Shown: positions 17,883 to 25,706 of the stretch, piece after piece
Numbering within the stretch: the stretch's first letter is position 1
Layout: every line of letters begins with the position of its first letter
NCBI RefSeq assembly: GCF_041075285.1
Contig: NZ_CP163512.1
Coordinates: 4,278,001 to 4,342,000, forward strand
DNA length: 64,000 bases
Reading direction: 5' to 3'
Source of the DNA: Providencia rettgeri
GTDB taxonomy: Bacteria; Pseudomonadota; Gammaproteobacteria; Enterobacterales; Enterobacteriaceae
Made by a program: the position numbers and the translations under genes
The notes under the pieces: model-generated
What the model was told of the DNA's origin: nothing
The model's database searches: none
What the model saw: only the letters and a program-made list of their open reading frames with translations

Positions 17883-18665
17883 ATGAGCAGTATCACGGGC
17901 AAGTTAGAACGCCCGATTTTCCGTCCACTGGGCGGTTTGGCGTTGAGTTGTCTTTTCCACGGAACATTAGCAATTATTTTTATTGGATGGTTTACCTCTT
18001 CCATACCTAAGACGGGGGTATTACCGCCCGCCATTTCGTTGCAACTTGGTGTTTATCAATTAGAACAGCAGGTAGAACCTGAAGTAAATCATGCGCCAAA
18101 ACAGCAAATGGCGACTCGTGAAGAGACGCTACCTGAAGTGGTCGAAAAGGTTGAGAAATTGCCTGAGACGGTAATGGTGGATAATGGTACCTTGACGAAA
18201 GTATCTGAGAAAAAACGTCCGCCAAAGAAAAAACAACCTCAAGAGAAACAGGTAGTTGAAGACGCACCTGTTTCAACTCAACAATCTGCCGTAACGTCAG
18301 CACCCGCTTCAGGTAGCGAGGCAAACAGTAGCGCGAACTTTTCCAGCAATGCTTCCGCGGCAGTGAGCGGTCATCAAGGCTGGCAAAGTGAAGTGCTTCA
18401 ACGCATTGCAAAATCAAAACGTTACCCACGTGCCGCCCTACGTTTTCGTTCAACAGGGGTGTCTCAGGTAAAAGTGACCTTGGACAGCAAAGGTGAGGTC
18501 ATTACTGTCAGCTTATTGAATTCATCAGGCACAAAGATCTTGGATAAAGAAGCCTTAGCGACGATTTCCCGGGCCGCGCCTTTCCCGGTACCGCCAGAAA
18601 CATTACTGGTGGATGGGCGAGTGGAATTCATCGCTCCTATCGTATTTGACACCACATCAATTTAA
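17883..18665 (+). CDS. TonB-family energy transducer
   Basis: A 260-residue TonB-like protein. It has a short cytoplasmic N terminus and one membrane anchor (about residues 18-38, GLALSCLFHGTLAIIFIGWF, with the functional Ser/His pair typical of TonB). A Pro/Lys/Glu-rich periplasmic linker contains KKRPPKKKQPQ, and a C-terminal TonB domain runs from about residue 165 (VLQRIAKSKRYPRAA...VEFIAPIVF). A GTG at 17871 is in frame, but GAGG at 17873-17876 is the likely ribosome binding site for the ATG at 17883, which is therefore chosen. It is divergent from the fecI-fecR-receptor operon with a Fur-like box between, so it is probably the dedicated TonB, the role FusB plays in the Fus system. The gene ends only 10 bp from the convergent ytjB stop. 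Confidence 0.88.
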   Translation: MSSITGKLERPIFRPLGGLALSCLFHGTLAIIFIGWFTSSIPKTGVLPPAISLQLGVYQLEQQVEPEVNHAPKQQMATREETLPEVVEKVEKLPETVMVDNGTLTKVSEKKRPPKKKQPQEKQVVEDAPVSTQQSAVTSAPASGSEANSSANFSSNASAAVSGHQGWQSEVLQRIAKSKRYPRAALRFRSTGVSQVKVTLDSKGEVITVSLLNSSGTKILDKEALATISRAAPFPVPPETLLVDGRVEFIAPIVFDTTSI

Positions 18666-18675
18666 TTTATGGATG

Positions 18676-19431
18676 TTACTTATCAGACTGAGTTGGCTTA
18701 CTTTGCGGAGTAGGCCGCTTTGGTCGATAAGGACGAGGTGCTTTTTTGCGTCGTAACCTAACGGGTTTTGCGCGAATAGCGGGCTCATAACTTGGATTAT
18801 CTAATTCATTTTCTTCGCTACTTTCTTCCGTGTTTACCACTAATGGCGGCGGCTGTTTGTGGCCTTTCTTTTTCTTCAATTTCAGTAAGGTATTGGCTAA
18901 AACAAAGCCAATACACAGGGCGAATAAAATAAAAAACCGCAACACATTGGTGCTGTTATCTGCTTGCTGAATTTCTGCTGCCAGTAATTCGGTATCAATC
19001 GTTAAGCGCAAGTAGCCTTTAGGTTCTTTTGCACCTTGAATTGGAACAACTAATTGATATTGAAAGTTTTGTAACGAAGAGTTGTCATCAATAGCGAGAC
19101 GCTCTTTGACGGAGGTTGGCTCACCGACTTGGGTGATCAATGTACCACTTGCGGTATAGATACTGGCATCCAAAATATAGCGATCTTTTGCCACATTATT
19201 TAAATTGGCATTAATTCGTTCTAAATTAAAATCTTTGCTGCCGGGAACAATATAATCAGATAAGCTGAAGGCAACTTGTTCGGCAAGCACATAAGTCAAT
19301 TGTTTGAATTGCTCAATGCGGCTCTGATTTTGGCTATAGCCCAAATAGGAAATGCCGTGCATCAGTAAAGTTACCAGTGCAATACAGATAACAATAATGA
19401 CGGTTTTATGTAGCCTGAAGGTGCGTTTCAT
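18676..19431 (-). CDS. ytjB: Membrane protein YtjB (Smp)
   Basis: A 251-residue inner-membrane protein of the YtjB/Smp family. It has two membrane segments (about 9-29, VIIVICIALVTLLMHGISYLG, and 162-182, VLRFFILFALCIGFVLANTLL), with a periplasmic sensor-like loop between them. A basic Pro/Lys-rich cytoplasmic tail follows (RRKKAPRPYRPKRP). The family has no established function. It is divergent from serB, exactly as in E. coli. Its stop nearly abuts that of the tonB-like gene, and no terminator is visible between them. Confidence 0.85.
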   Translation of the reverse strand: MKRTFRLHKTVIIVICIALVTLLMHGISYLGYSQNQSRIEQFKQLTYVLAEQVAFSLSDYIVPGSKDFNLERINANLNNVAKDRYILDASIYTASGTLITQVGEPTSVKERLAIDDNSSLQNFQYQLVVPIQGAKEPKGYLRLTIDTELLAAEIQQADNSTNVLRFFILFALCIGFVLANTLLKLKKKKGHKQPPPLVVNTEESSEENELDNPSYEPAIRAKPVRLRRKKAPRPYRPKRPTPQSKPTQSDK

Positions 19432-19623
19432 TGCTTTATTGGTGCTCTCGACTTATGTTGAGTATAAAGGTCGCGTTATACTTCAAGTAATTGGGGGCTA
19501 TATTCCGTTTTCGCGGTAAAAACTTAAGGTTATAAAGCCTTAAAGTTTAGTATAGTGGCTTCGTTCAGCTACTCGCAACTCATCATTATAAAAAAGTTAT
19601 TTCGATTACAGGAGCTAATTTTC

Positions 19624-20601
19624 ATGTCAACGAGTTTGACCTATTGTTACTTACCCGACGAGATCCAAAAATGGCCGGGCCTGCCCCTTTCTTTAAGCGG
19701 GGAAGAAGTAATGCCCCTTGACTATCGTGCAGGTGACAGTGGGTGGCTACTCTATGGTCGCGGTTTAGATAAAGGGCGGATCAGTAATTTCCAACAACGT
19801 TTGGGGATTGCAATTGTGATTGTGTCTTCATGGCGCATTGATGATTACCAAGTCGTCAGGATCGCCGGCAGCATCACGCCAAGAATTAAAAAACTCGCTG
19901 ATGAATGTTTATTAGACGTGGTGCCATTAGGTCAAATCCCGCGCCTGCGTTCGCCAGGGATCTTATTAATGGACATGGATTCCACCGCGATCCAAATTGA
20001 ATGTATTGATGAAATTGCCCGCCTAGCAGGGGTTGGCGAACAAGTGGCAGAGGTCACTGAGCGTGCAATGCAAGGGGAGTTGGATTTTACCGAAAGCCTG
20101 CGTGCTCGAGTCACATTACTGGAAGGTGCAGATGCCACCATCTTAGATAACGTCTTAGAAAACCTGCCGTTAATGCCAGGATTAACGAACCTTGTTCGCA
20201 AACTGCAAGCGATGAACTGGCACATTGCCATCGCTTCAGGCGGATTTACGTTTTTTGCTGATAACCTAAAGCAAAAACTAAAATTGGTTGCGGCAGTGGC
20301 TAACCAACTAGAAGTGAAAAACGGTAAGCTAACTGGGAAAGTTAAAGGGCCAATTGTTGATGCGAAATATAAAGCACAAACCTTGGTAAAACTGGCGGAA
20401 AAATTAGAAATCCCGATAGAGCAAACGGTGGCAATTGGTGATGGTGCCAATGATCTAAAAATGATCCGTAAAGCGGGGCTGGGGATCGCATATCATGCGA
20501 AACCAAAGGTATACGCTAGGGCTAAGGTGGCTATCCGTCATGCGGATCTCATGGGGGTGATGTGTGTGTTAAGTGGTGGCTTGAAGCACGAAGAACGCTA
20601 A
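19624..20601 (+). CDS. serB: Phosphoserine phosphatase
   Basis: SerB hydrolyses O-phosphoserine to serine, the last step of serine synthesis. This is a HAD-superfamily enzyme of 325 residues (E. coli 322). The nucleophile motif DMDSTAIQ begins at Asp117 with Asp119 as general acid. The Ser motif is IASGGF, and GDGANDLKMIRKAGLGIAYHAKP closes the active site. The ORF extends upstream to 19555, but the ATG at 19624 has AGGAG about 8 nt before it and matches the family start, so it is chosen. Divergent from ytjB and followed by an ERIC element and radA, as in E. coli gene order. Confidence 0.97.
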   Translation: MSTSLTYCYLPDEIQKWPGLPLSLSGEEVMPLDYRAGDSGWLLYGRGLDKGRISNFQQRLGIAIVIVSSWRIDDYQVVRIAGSITPRIKKLADECLLDVVPLGQIPRLRSPGILLMDMDSTAIQIECIDEIARLAGVGEQVAEVTERAMQGELDFTESLRARVTLLEGADATILDNVLENLPLMPGLTNLVRKLQAMNWHIAIASGGFTFFADNLKQKLKLVAAVANQLEVKNGKLTGKVKGPIVDAKYKAQTLVKLAEKLEIPIEQTVAIGDGANDLKMIRKAGLGIAYHAKPKVYARAKVAIRHADLMGVMCVLSGGLKHEER

Positions 20602-20727
20602 TATTCTTCATATTTCACGCTGTGGCGGTGTTGGCTTCGCTCGGCTGCTTGGGTCACATACTTGTGTATGCTCCCCAAGACATCCTCCCTTGCCGCCTTG
20701 CCACAACGCGAACTATTTTGAATATTA
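20602..20727. repeat. ERIC element between serB and radA
   Basis: A full-size ERIC variant with TTCATATTTCACGCTGTGGC, TGTTGGCTTCG, the central TCACATAC-TTGTGTATGCTC palindrome, TTGCCGCCTTGCCACAACGC and a right end AACTATTTTGAATATTA. It begins directly after the serB stop codon. Confidence 0.85.
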
Positions 20728-20728
20728 A

Positions 20729-20770
20729 TTAAAATTAAAATTAAAATTAAAATTAAAATTAAAATTAAAA
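20729..20770 (+). repeat. Hexanucleotide repeat (TTAAAA)7
   Basis: Seven perfect TTAAAA units follow the ERIC right end. They lie 77 bp before the radA start, in the region expected to hold its promoter. Confidence 0.9.
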
Positions 20771-20846
20771 TTTAAGGTTTCAAGAACATTCAGAATATTG
20801 TAGTTAGTCGGTTGTAAAACAGAATAATTTTAACGAGGAGTTTGGT

Positions 20847-22232
20847 GTGGCGAAAGGGGTAAAAAGGGCGTTTGTCTGTAATGAATGCGGGGCGGATTAT
20901 CCGCGCTGGCAGGGGCAATGCAGTGCTTGCCACGCATGGAATACCATTACGGAAGTGCGTCTCGCCTCAGCAAGCTCGACCTCTCGTAATGACCGTTTAA
21001 CGGGGTATGCAGGAAATGCGGCGGGGGTGAGTAAGGTTCAGAAACTCTCTGATATTAGCCTTGAAGAGCTGCCTCGCTTTACCACCGGCTTTAAAGAATT
21101 TGATCGTGTATTGGGGGGTGGGGTTGTACCGGGAAGCGCCATTCTTATTGGGGGGAATCCGGGGGCGGGTAAAAGTACCTTATTGCTGCAAACCATGTGC
21201 TTGTTATCTCGTGAAATGAAAACCTTGTATGTCACAGGGGAAGAATCACTGCAACAAGTTGCGATGCGTGCCCATCGACTCGGGTTACCAACAGACTCGC
21301 TCAATATGCTCTCTGAAACCAGCATCGAGCAAATCTGCTTAACTGCTGAGCAAGAACAACCGAAATTAATGGTCATCGACTCCATCCAAGTTATGCATAT
21401 GGCAGATATCCAATCTTCACCGGGGAGCGTCGCACAAGTACGTGAAACGGCAGCTTATTTGACGCGGTTTGCTAAAACTCGTGGTGTCGCCATCATTATG
21501 GTGGGCCATGTGACAAAAGACGGTTCATTGGCAGGGCCTAAAGTCCTCGAACACTGTATTGACTGCTCGATTATGTTAGATGGCGATGCAGATAACCGCT
21601 TTCGCACTCTGCGCAGCCACAAAAACCGTTTTGGGGCAGTAAATGAATTAGGGGTTTTTGCGATGACAGAGCAAGGCCTCAAAGAAGTGAGCAATCCCTC
21701 CGCAATTTTCTTAAGTCGCGGTGATGAAATTACCTCGGGAAGCTCTGTGATGGTGGTGTGGGAAGGTACGCGCCCCTTGCTGGTGGAAATTCAAGCATTA
21801 GTTGATCACTCAATGATGTCGAATCCACGTCGTGTTGCCGTCGGTTTAGAACAAAACCGTTTGGCGATTTTATTGGCGGTGCTGCATCGTCACGGTGGCT
21901 TACAAATGTCGGATCAGGATGTGTTCGTGAATGTCGTTGGGGGCGTAAAAGTCACTGAAACCAGTGCTGATCTTGCTTTATTGCTCTCCCTAGTGTCCAG
22001 TTTTCGTGATCGCCCATTACCACGCGACCTTGTCGTCTTTGGTGAGGTCGGGCTGGCAGGGGAAATTCGGCCAGTACCGAGTGGGCAGGAGCGTATTTCT
22101 GAGGCGGCAAAACATGGTTTTAAACGGGCAATTGTCCCCTATGCTAATATGCCCAAAAAATCTCCGCCTGATATGAAAGTGTATGGAGTGAAGAAATTAG
22201 CGGATGCATTAAGTATTTTGGATGAGCTATAA
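20847..22232 (+). CDS. radA: DNA repair protein RadA
   Basis: RadA is a RecA-like ATPase that promotes branch migration during recombinational repair. The 461 residues contain an N-terminal zinc finger (Cys11, Cys14, Cys25, Cys28 in CNECG...CSACHAW) and a RecA-type ATPase with Walker A GGNPGAGKST (102-111). The RadA-specific KNRFG motif follows (HKNRFGAVNE), and then a C-terminal Lon-like domain. Translation starts at GTG with GAGGAG about 8 nt upstream. It lies 24 bp before nadR, so the two probably form a transcription unit, as in E. coli. Confidence 0.97.
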   Translation: MAKGVKRAFVCNECGADYPRWQGQCSACHAWNTITEVRLASASSTSRNDRLTGYAGNAAGVSKVQKLSDISLEELPRFTTGFKEFDRVLGGGVVPGSAILIGGNPGAGKSTLLLQTMCLLSREMKTLYVTGEESLQQVAMRAHRLGLPTDSLNMLSETSIEQICLTAEQEQPKLMVIDSIQVMHMADIQSSPGSVAQVRETAAYLTRFAKTRGVAIIMVGHVTKDGSLAGPKVLEHCIDCSIMLDGDADNRFRTLRSHKNRFGAVNELGVFAMTEQGLKEVSNPSAIFLSRGDEITSGSSVMVVWEGTRPLLVEIQALVDHSMMSNPRRVAVGLEQNRLAILLAVLHRHGGLQMSDQDVFVNVVGGVKVTETSADLALLLSLVSSFRDRPLPRDLVVFGEVGLAGEIRPVPSGQERISEAAKHGFKRAIVPYANMPKKSPPDMKVYGVKKLADALSILDEL

Positions 22233-22256
22233 CAACTTGAATCAAAAGGAAAAATT

Positions 22257-23492
22257 ATGGCTGAATTTGAATATCTAAAAAACGCGATCAAACGAGCGGG
22301 CTATACGCTTCAACAGGTTGCGGATGCGACAGATATGACCAAAGGCTATCTCAGCCAGTTGATTAATGACAAAATTAAAAGCCCAAGCGCCCAAAAGATT
22401 GCAGCGCTCCACCGCTTTCTTGGGTTGGAATTTCCCAACCAACCAAAAACTATCGGGGTGGTTTTTGGTAAGTTTTATCCATTACATACAGGGCATATCT
22501 ACCTGATCCAGCGGGCATGTAGCCAAGTAGACGAACTGCACGTAATTTTGTGCCATGACGAGCCACGGGATAAAGAACTGTTCGTTAACAGCTCTATGTC
22601 TCAGCAACCGACGGTGAGCGACCGATTACGTTGGTTGCTGCAAACCTTTAAATACCAAAAAAATATTCATATTCACTCATTTGATGAGAAAGGCATTGAG
22701 CCTTATCCACACGGTTGGCAAGTGTGGAGTGATGGGATGAAAGGCTTTTTGAAAAAGCACAACATTAATCCAAGTTTTATCTATTCAGGGGAAGCGAACG
22801 ATGCCCCGCGCTACAAAAAATATTTGGGTATTGAAACGATCCTTATTGATCCTGAGCGCACATTTATGAATATCAGTGGTAACCAGATCCGCCAAGCGCC
22901 ATTTCGTTACTGGGAATATATCCCGACGGAAGTGAAGCCATTTTTCGTGCGAAAAGTGGCGATTTTAGGTGGTGAATCCAGCGGTAAGTCCACACTAGTC
23001 AATAAGTTAGCCAATATTTTTAACACCTCCAGTGCATGGGAATATGGTCGAGACTATGTTTTCAGCCATTTAGGGGGTGACGAAATGGCACTGCAATATT
23101 CTGACTATGACAAAATCGCTTTAGGCCATGCACAATATATTGATTTTGCAGTTAAATATGCAAATAAAGTAGCGTTTATTGATACGGACTTCGTGACCAC
23201 TCAGGCCTTCTGCTTACGTTATGAAGGCAAGGAGCATCCATTCGTTCAGGCACTGATTGATGAGTATCGATTTGATTTGGTGATAGTGCTTGAGAATAAT
23301 ACGCCATGGGTTGCCGATGGCTTGAGAAGCTTAGGCAGTGATAAAGACCGAAAAGCGTTCCAGAACCTACTCATTGAAATGCTTAAGAAAAATAATATTG
23401 AGTTTGTTCGAGTGGAGTCATCGGACTACGATACCCGTTTCTTAGAATGTGTCACCCTTGTTCAGCAGCTATTAATGTTGGATGACTTATAA
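22257..23492 (+). CDS. nadR: Trifunctional NAD regulator NadR
   Basis: NadR combines a transcription repressor, an NMN adenylyltransferase and a ribosylnicotinamide kinase. In the 411 residues, an N-terminal helix-turn-helix (about 10-45, YTLQQVADATDMTKGYLSQLI) comes first. The nucleotidyltransferase motif GKFYPLHTGHIYLI follows (about 70), and then the kinase P-loop GGESSGKST (about 240). E. coli NadR has 410 residues. It controls NAD synthesis and salvage genes. It follows radA by 24 bp and is convergent with ettA; the gap is filled by terminators and a three-hairpin repeat. Confidence 0.96.
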   Translation: MAEFEYLKNAIKRAGYTLQQVADATDMTKGYLSQLINDKIKSPSAQKIAALHRFLGLEFPNQPKTIGVVFGKFYPLHTGHIYLIQRACSQVDELHVILCHDEPRDKELFVNSSMSQQPTVSDRLRWLLQTFKYQKNIHIHSFDEKGIEPYPHGWQVWSDGMKGFLKKHNINPSFIYSGEANDAPRYKKYLGIETILIDPERTFMNISGNQIRQAPFRYWEYIPTEVKPFFVRKVAILGGESSGKSTLVNKLANIFNTSSAWEYGRDYVFSHLGGDEMALQYSDYDKIALGHAQYIDFAVKYANKVAFIDTDFVTTQAFCLRYEGKEHPFVQALIDEYRFDLVIVLENNTPWVADGLRSLGSDKDRKAFQNLLIEMLKKNNIEFVRVESSDYDTRFLECVTLVQQLLMLDDL

Positions 23493-23507
23493 CAGTACAC
23501 AATAAAA

Positions 23508-23529
23508 AACGGCATCTGATGATGCCGTT
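23508..23529. terminator. Terminator after nadR (left copy of a duplicated hairpin)
   Basis: AACGGCATC pairs with GATGCCGTT across TGAT, preceded by an A run. The identical 22-bp hairpin recurs at 23669-23690 on the far side of the inserted repeat. Confidence 0.75.
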
Positions 23530-23668
23530 CAGACTGCTGACAAACATAACATGTTTGGCGGCAGGTTGGATAGGTTTTGAAAAAACAAGGAAAATCAATA
23601 TATTGATTTTCGCCTGATAACACAAAGTGGGAAAAACCACGCTTTTATCCCACTTTGTCAACAACCTC
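23530..23668 (+). repeat. Three-hairpin repeat element, copy A
   Basis: This ~139-bp element runs from CAGACTGCTGACAAAC to TTTGTCAACAACCTC. It holds three palindromes: CAAACAT-AAC-ATGTTTG, GAAAATCAAT-AT-ATTGATTTTC, and ACAAAGTGGGA...TCCCACTTTGT. The outer bases give a short inverted repeat (TGACAAA/TTTGTCA). Two other copies lie at 31989-32128 (inverted) and 38841-38981. It sits between convergent nadR and ettA, flanked by two identical terminator hairpins. Confidence 0.85.
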
Positions 23669-23690
23669 AACGGCATCTGATGATGCCGTT
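23669..23690. terminator. Terminator of ettA (right copy of the duplicated hairpin)
   Basis: Identical to the hairpin at 23508-23529. It stands 12 bp from the ettA stop codon and would terminate leftward transcription. Confidence 0.7.
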
Positions 23691-23701
23691 CTGAGCATAT
23701 T

Positions 23702-25369
23702 TTACTTCGTCATTCTTTTGTACTTCATTCGATGCGGCTGAAGGGCTTCCGCGCCTAAAGTACGTTTCTTATAATCTTCATATTCAGAGAAGTTACCTTC
23801 GAAGAACGTGATGTTACCTTCATCTTGGTAATCAATGATATGGGTTGCGATACGGTCAAGGAACCAACGGTCATGGGAGATAACCATTGCACAGCCCGGG
23901 AACTCTAACAGCGCGTTTTCTAACGCACGTAAGGTTTCTACGTCTAGGTCGTTGGTTGGTTCATCGAGTAACAGCACGTTTCCGCCCACTTGCAACAGTT
24001 TTGCTAAGTGTAAGCGGCCTCGTTCACCACCGGATAACTCACCAACGCGTTTACCTTGGTCAACGCCTTTAAAGTTAAAGCGGCCAACGTAAGCGCGGCT
24101 TGGGATCTCAAAGTTACCGATACGCATGATGTCTTGCCCGTTGGAAATCTCTTCCCACACGGTTTTGCTGTCATCCATTGAATCACGGAATTGGTCAACC
24201 GAGGCAATTTTTACTGTTTCACCCACGGTGATTGTTCCTGAATCAGGTTGCTCTTGACCTGAAATCATACGGAATAGGGTTGATTTACCCGCACCATTTG
24301 GACCAATGATCCCGACAATTGCCCCTTTAGGAATGGAGAAACTTAGGTTATCAATTAATACGCGGTCACCATAAGATTTACTTAGGTTTTCCACCTCGAT
24401 CACTTTATCACCTAAACGCGGTCCAGGTGGGATAAAGAGTTCGCTAGTTTCATTACGTTTTTGGTATTCAACGCTATTAAGTTCTTCAAAGCGAGCCAGA
24501 CGAGCCTTTCCTTTCGATTGACGGCCTTTAGGATTTTGGCGGATCCACTCAAGCTCTTTCTCGATAGACTTACGGCGAGCCGCTTCGGTTGATGCTTCTT
24601 GCGCCAGACGCTGATCTTTTTGCTCAAGCCATGAAGAGTAGTTGCCTTCCCATGGAATACCTTCACCACGGTCAAGTTCGAGGATCCAACCTGCAACGTT
24701 ATCTAAGAAGTAACGGTCGTGCGTGATAGCCACAACAGTACCTTCGTAGTCATGTAAGAAGCGCTCTAACCAAGCAACGGATTCCGCATCCAAGTGGTTG
24801 GTTGGCTCATCAAGTAACAACATATCGGGTTTTTCTAGCAACAGACGGCAGATAGCCACACGGCGGCGTTCCCCCCCTGAGAGGTTTTCGATTTTTGCAT
24901 CCCAAGGTGGCAGACGCAGGGCATCAGCAGCACGTTCCAGTTGGTTATCTAAATTGTGACCATCATGCGCAGAAATAATCGCTTCTAACTCGCCCTGTTC
25001 TTTGGCCAACTTATCGAAATCGGCCCCTTCTTCTGCATAGGCTGCGTAAACTTCGTCTAAACGTGTTAATGCACGTTTAACTTCACCAACCGCTTCTTCA
25101 ACCGCTTCGCGCACAGTGTGCTCAAGGTTCAGTTTCGGCTCCTGGGGGAGATAGCCAATTTTTAAGCCCGGTTGTGGGCGAGCTTCACCTTCGATATCGG
25201 TATCAATACCCGCCATAATGCGCAGTAATGTTGATTTACCTGCGCCGTTGAGACCTAAAACACCGATCTTAGCCCCCGGGAAGAAGCTCAGAGAGATATT
25301 TTTTAAAATATGACGTTTCGGTGGAACAATTTTTCCAACCCGATACATACTATAAACGAATTGAGCCAA
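23702..25369 (-). CDS. ettA: Energy-dependent translational throttle protein EttA (ABC-F)
   Basis: EttA is an ABC-F ATPase that binds the ribosomal E site and gates entry into elongation according to the ATP/ADP state. It has two ABC domains with Walker A GLNGAGKST and GPNGAGKST, signatures LSGGERRR and LSGGERGR, and Walker B LLLDEPTNHLD and LLLDEPTNDLD. The arm and linker (about 240-320) lie between them. The longest ORF begins at 25498, but the family start AQFVYSMYRVGK aligns with a TTG at 25369 preceded by AAAAGG, giving exactly the usual 555 residues. TTG initiation is therefore inferred. Divergent from slt. Confidence 0.95.
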   Translation of the reverse strand: MAQFVYSMYRVGKIVPPKRHILKNISLSFFPGAKIGVLGLNGAGKSTLLRIMAGIDTDIEGEARPQPGLKIGYLPQEPKLNLEHTVREAVEEAVGEVKRALTRLDEVYAAYAEEGADFDKLAKEQGELEAIISAHDGHNLDNQLERAADALRLPPWDAKIENLSGGERRRVAICRLLLEKPDMLLLDEPTNHLDAESVAWLERFLHDYEGTVVAITHDRYFLDNVAGWILELDRGEGIPWEGNYSSWLEQKDQRLAQEASTEAARRKSIEKELEWIRQNPKGRQSKGKARLARFEELNSVEYQKRNETSELFIPPGPRLGDKVIEVENLSKSYGDRVLIDNLSFSIPKGAIVGIIGPNGAGKSTLFRMISGQEQPDSGTITVGETVKIASVDQFRDSMDDSKTVWEEISNGQDIMRIGNFEIPSRAYVGRFNFKGVDQGKRVGELSGGERGRLHLAKLLQVGGNVLLLDEPTNDLDVETLRALENALLEFPGCAMVISHDRWFLDRIATHIIDYQDEGNITFFEGNFSEYEDYKKRTLGAEALQPHRMKYKRMTK

Positions 25370-25706
25370 GTTATTTACCTTTTGTTTTATAAAGGGAATT
25401 TTAATTTTATGCAGTTTTCTGTGTTTTAGGGGGAAATTCACCAAAAGACAGAGGAAAACGGCGATAAATTGTTTGTCCTGAACTATACCTGATTGCACAT
25501 GGGATGGTCTAGGCTATCGACGCTAAGAAGGAAGTAAAAGCACAGTTAATCTAAAGTAAAAGACTGTAAAATAGGTAAATTCAAGAACTCTCCGCTATTG
25601 CTCGATAAAAACTTTCGGTAGCATTAACATTATTGATATATGTTTAATGTATAGGTTAAGGTTTTGCCTATATTTTGACTTTAGTTTAGCGATGGAGCGA
25701 GTGGAT
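25370..25706. other. Divergent ettA/slt intergenic region
   Basis: About 340 bp carry the divergent promoters of ettA and slt. Open reading continues into it from both genes, but without conserved sequence. Apart from the two ribosome binding sites, I see no repeat, RNA gene or recognisable operator. Confidence 0.4.

Noticed and set aside
17810..18034. Minus-strand 74-codon ORF over the Fur-like box and the tonB 5' end
   Set aside because: It is mostly antisense to the tonB-like gene and covers promoter DNA, with no family match.
25370..25498. 43-residue N-terminal extension of EttA
   Set aside because: It is not conserved in the family, and the 555-residue form from TTG matches exactly.
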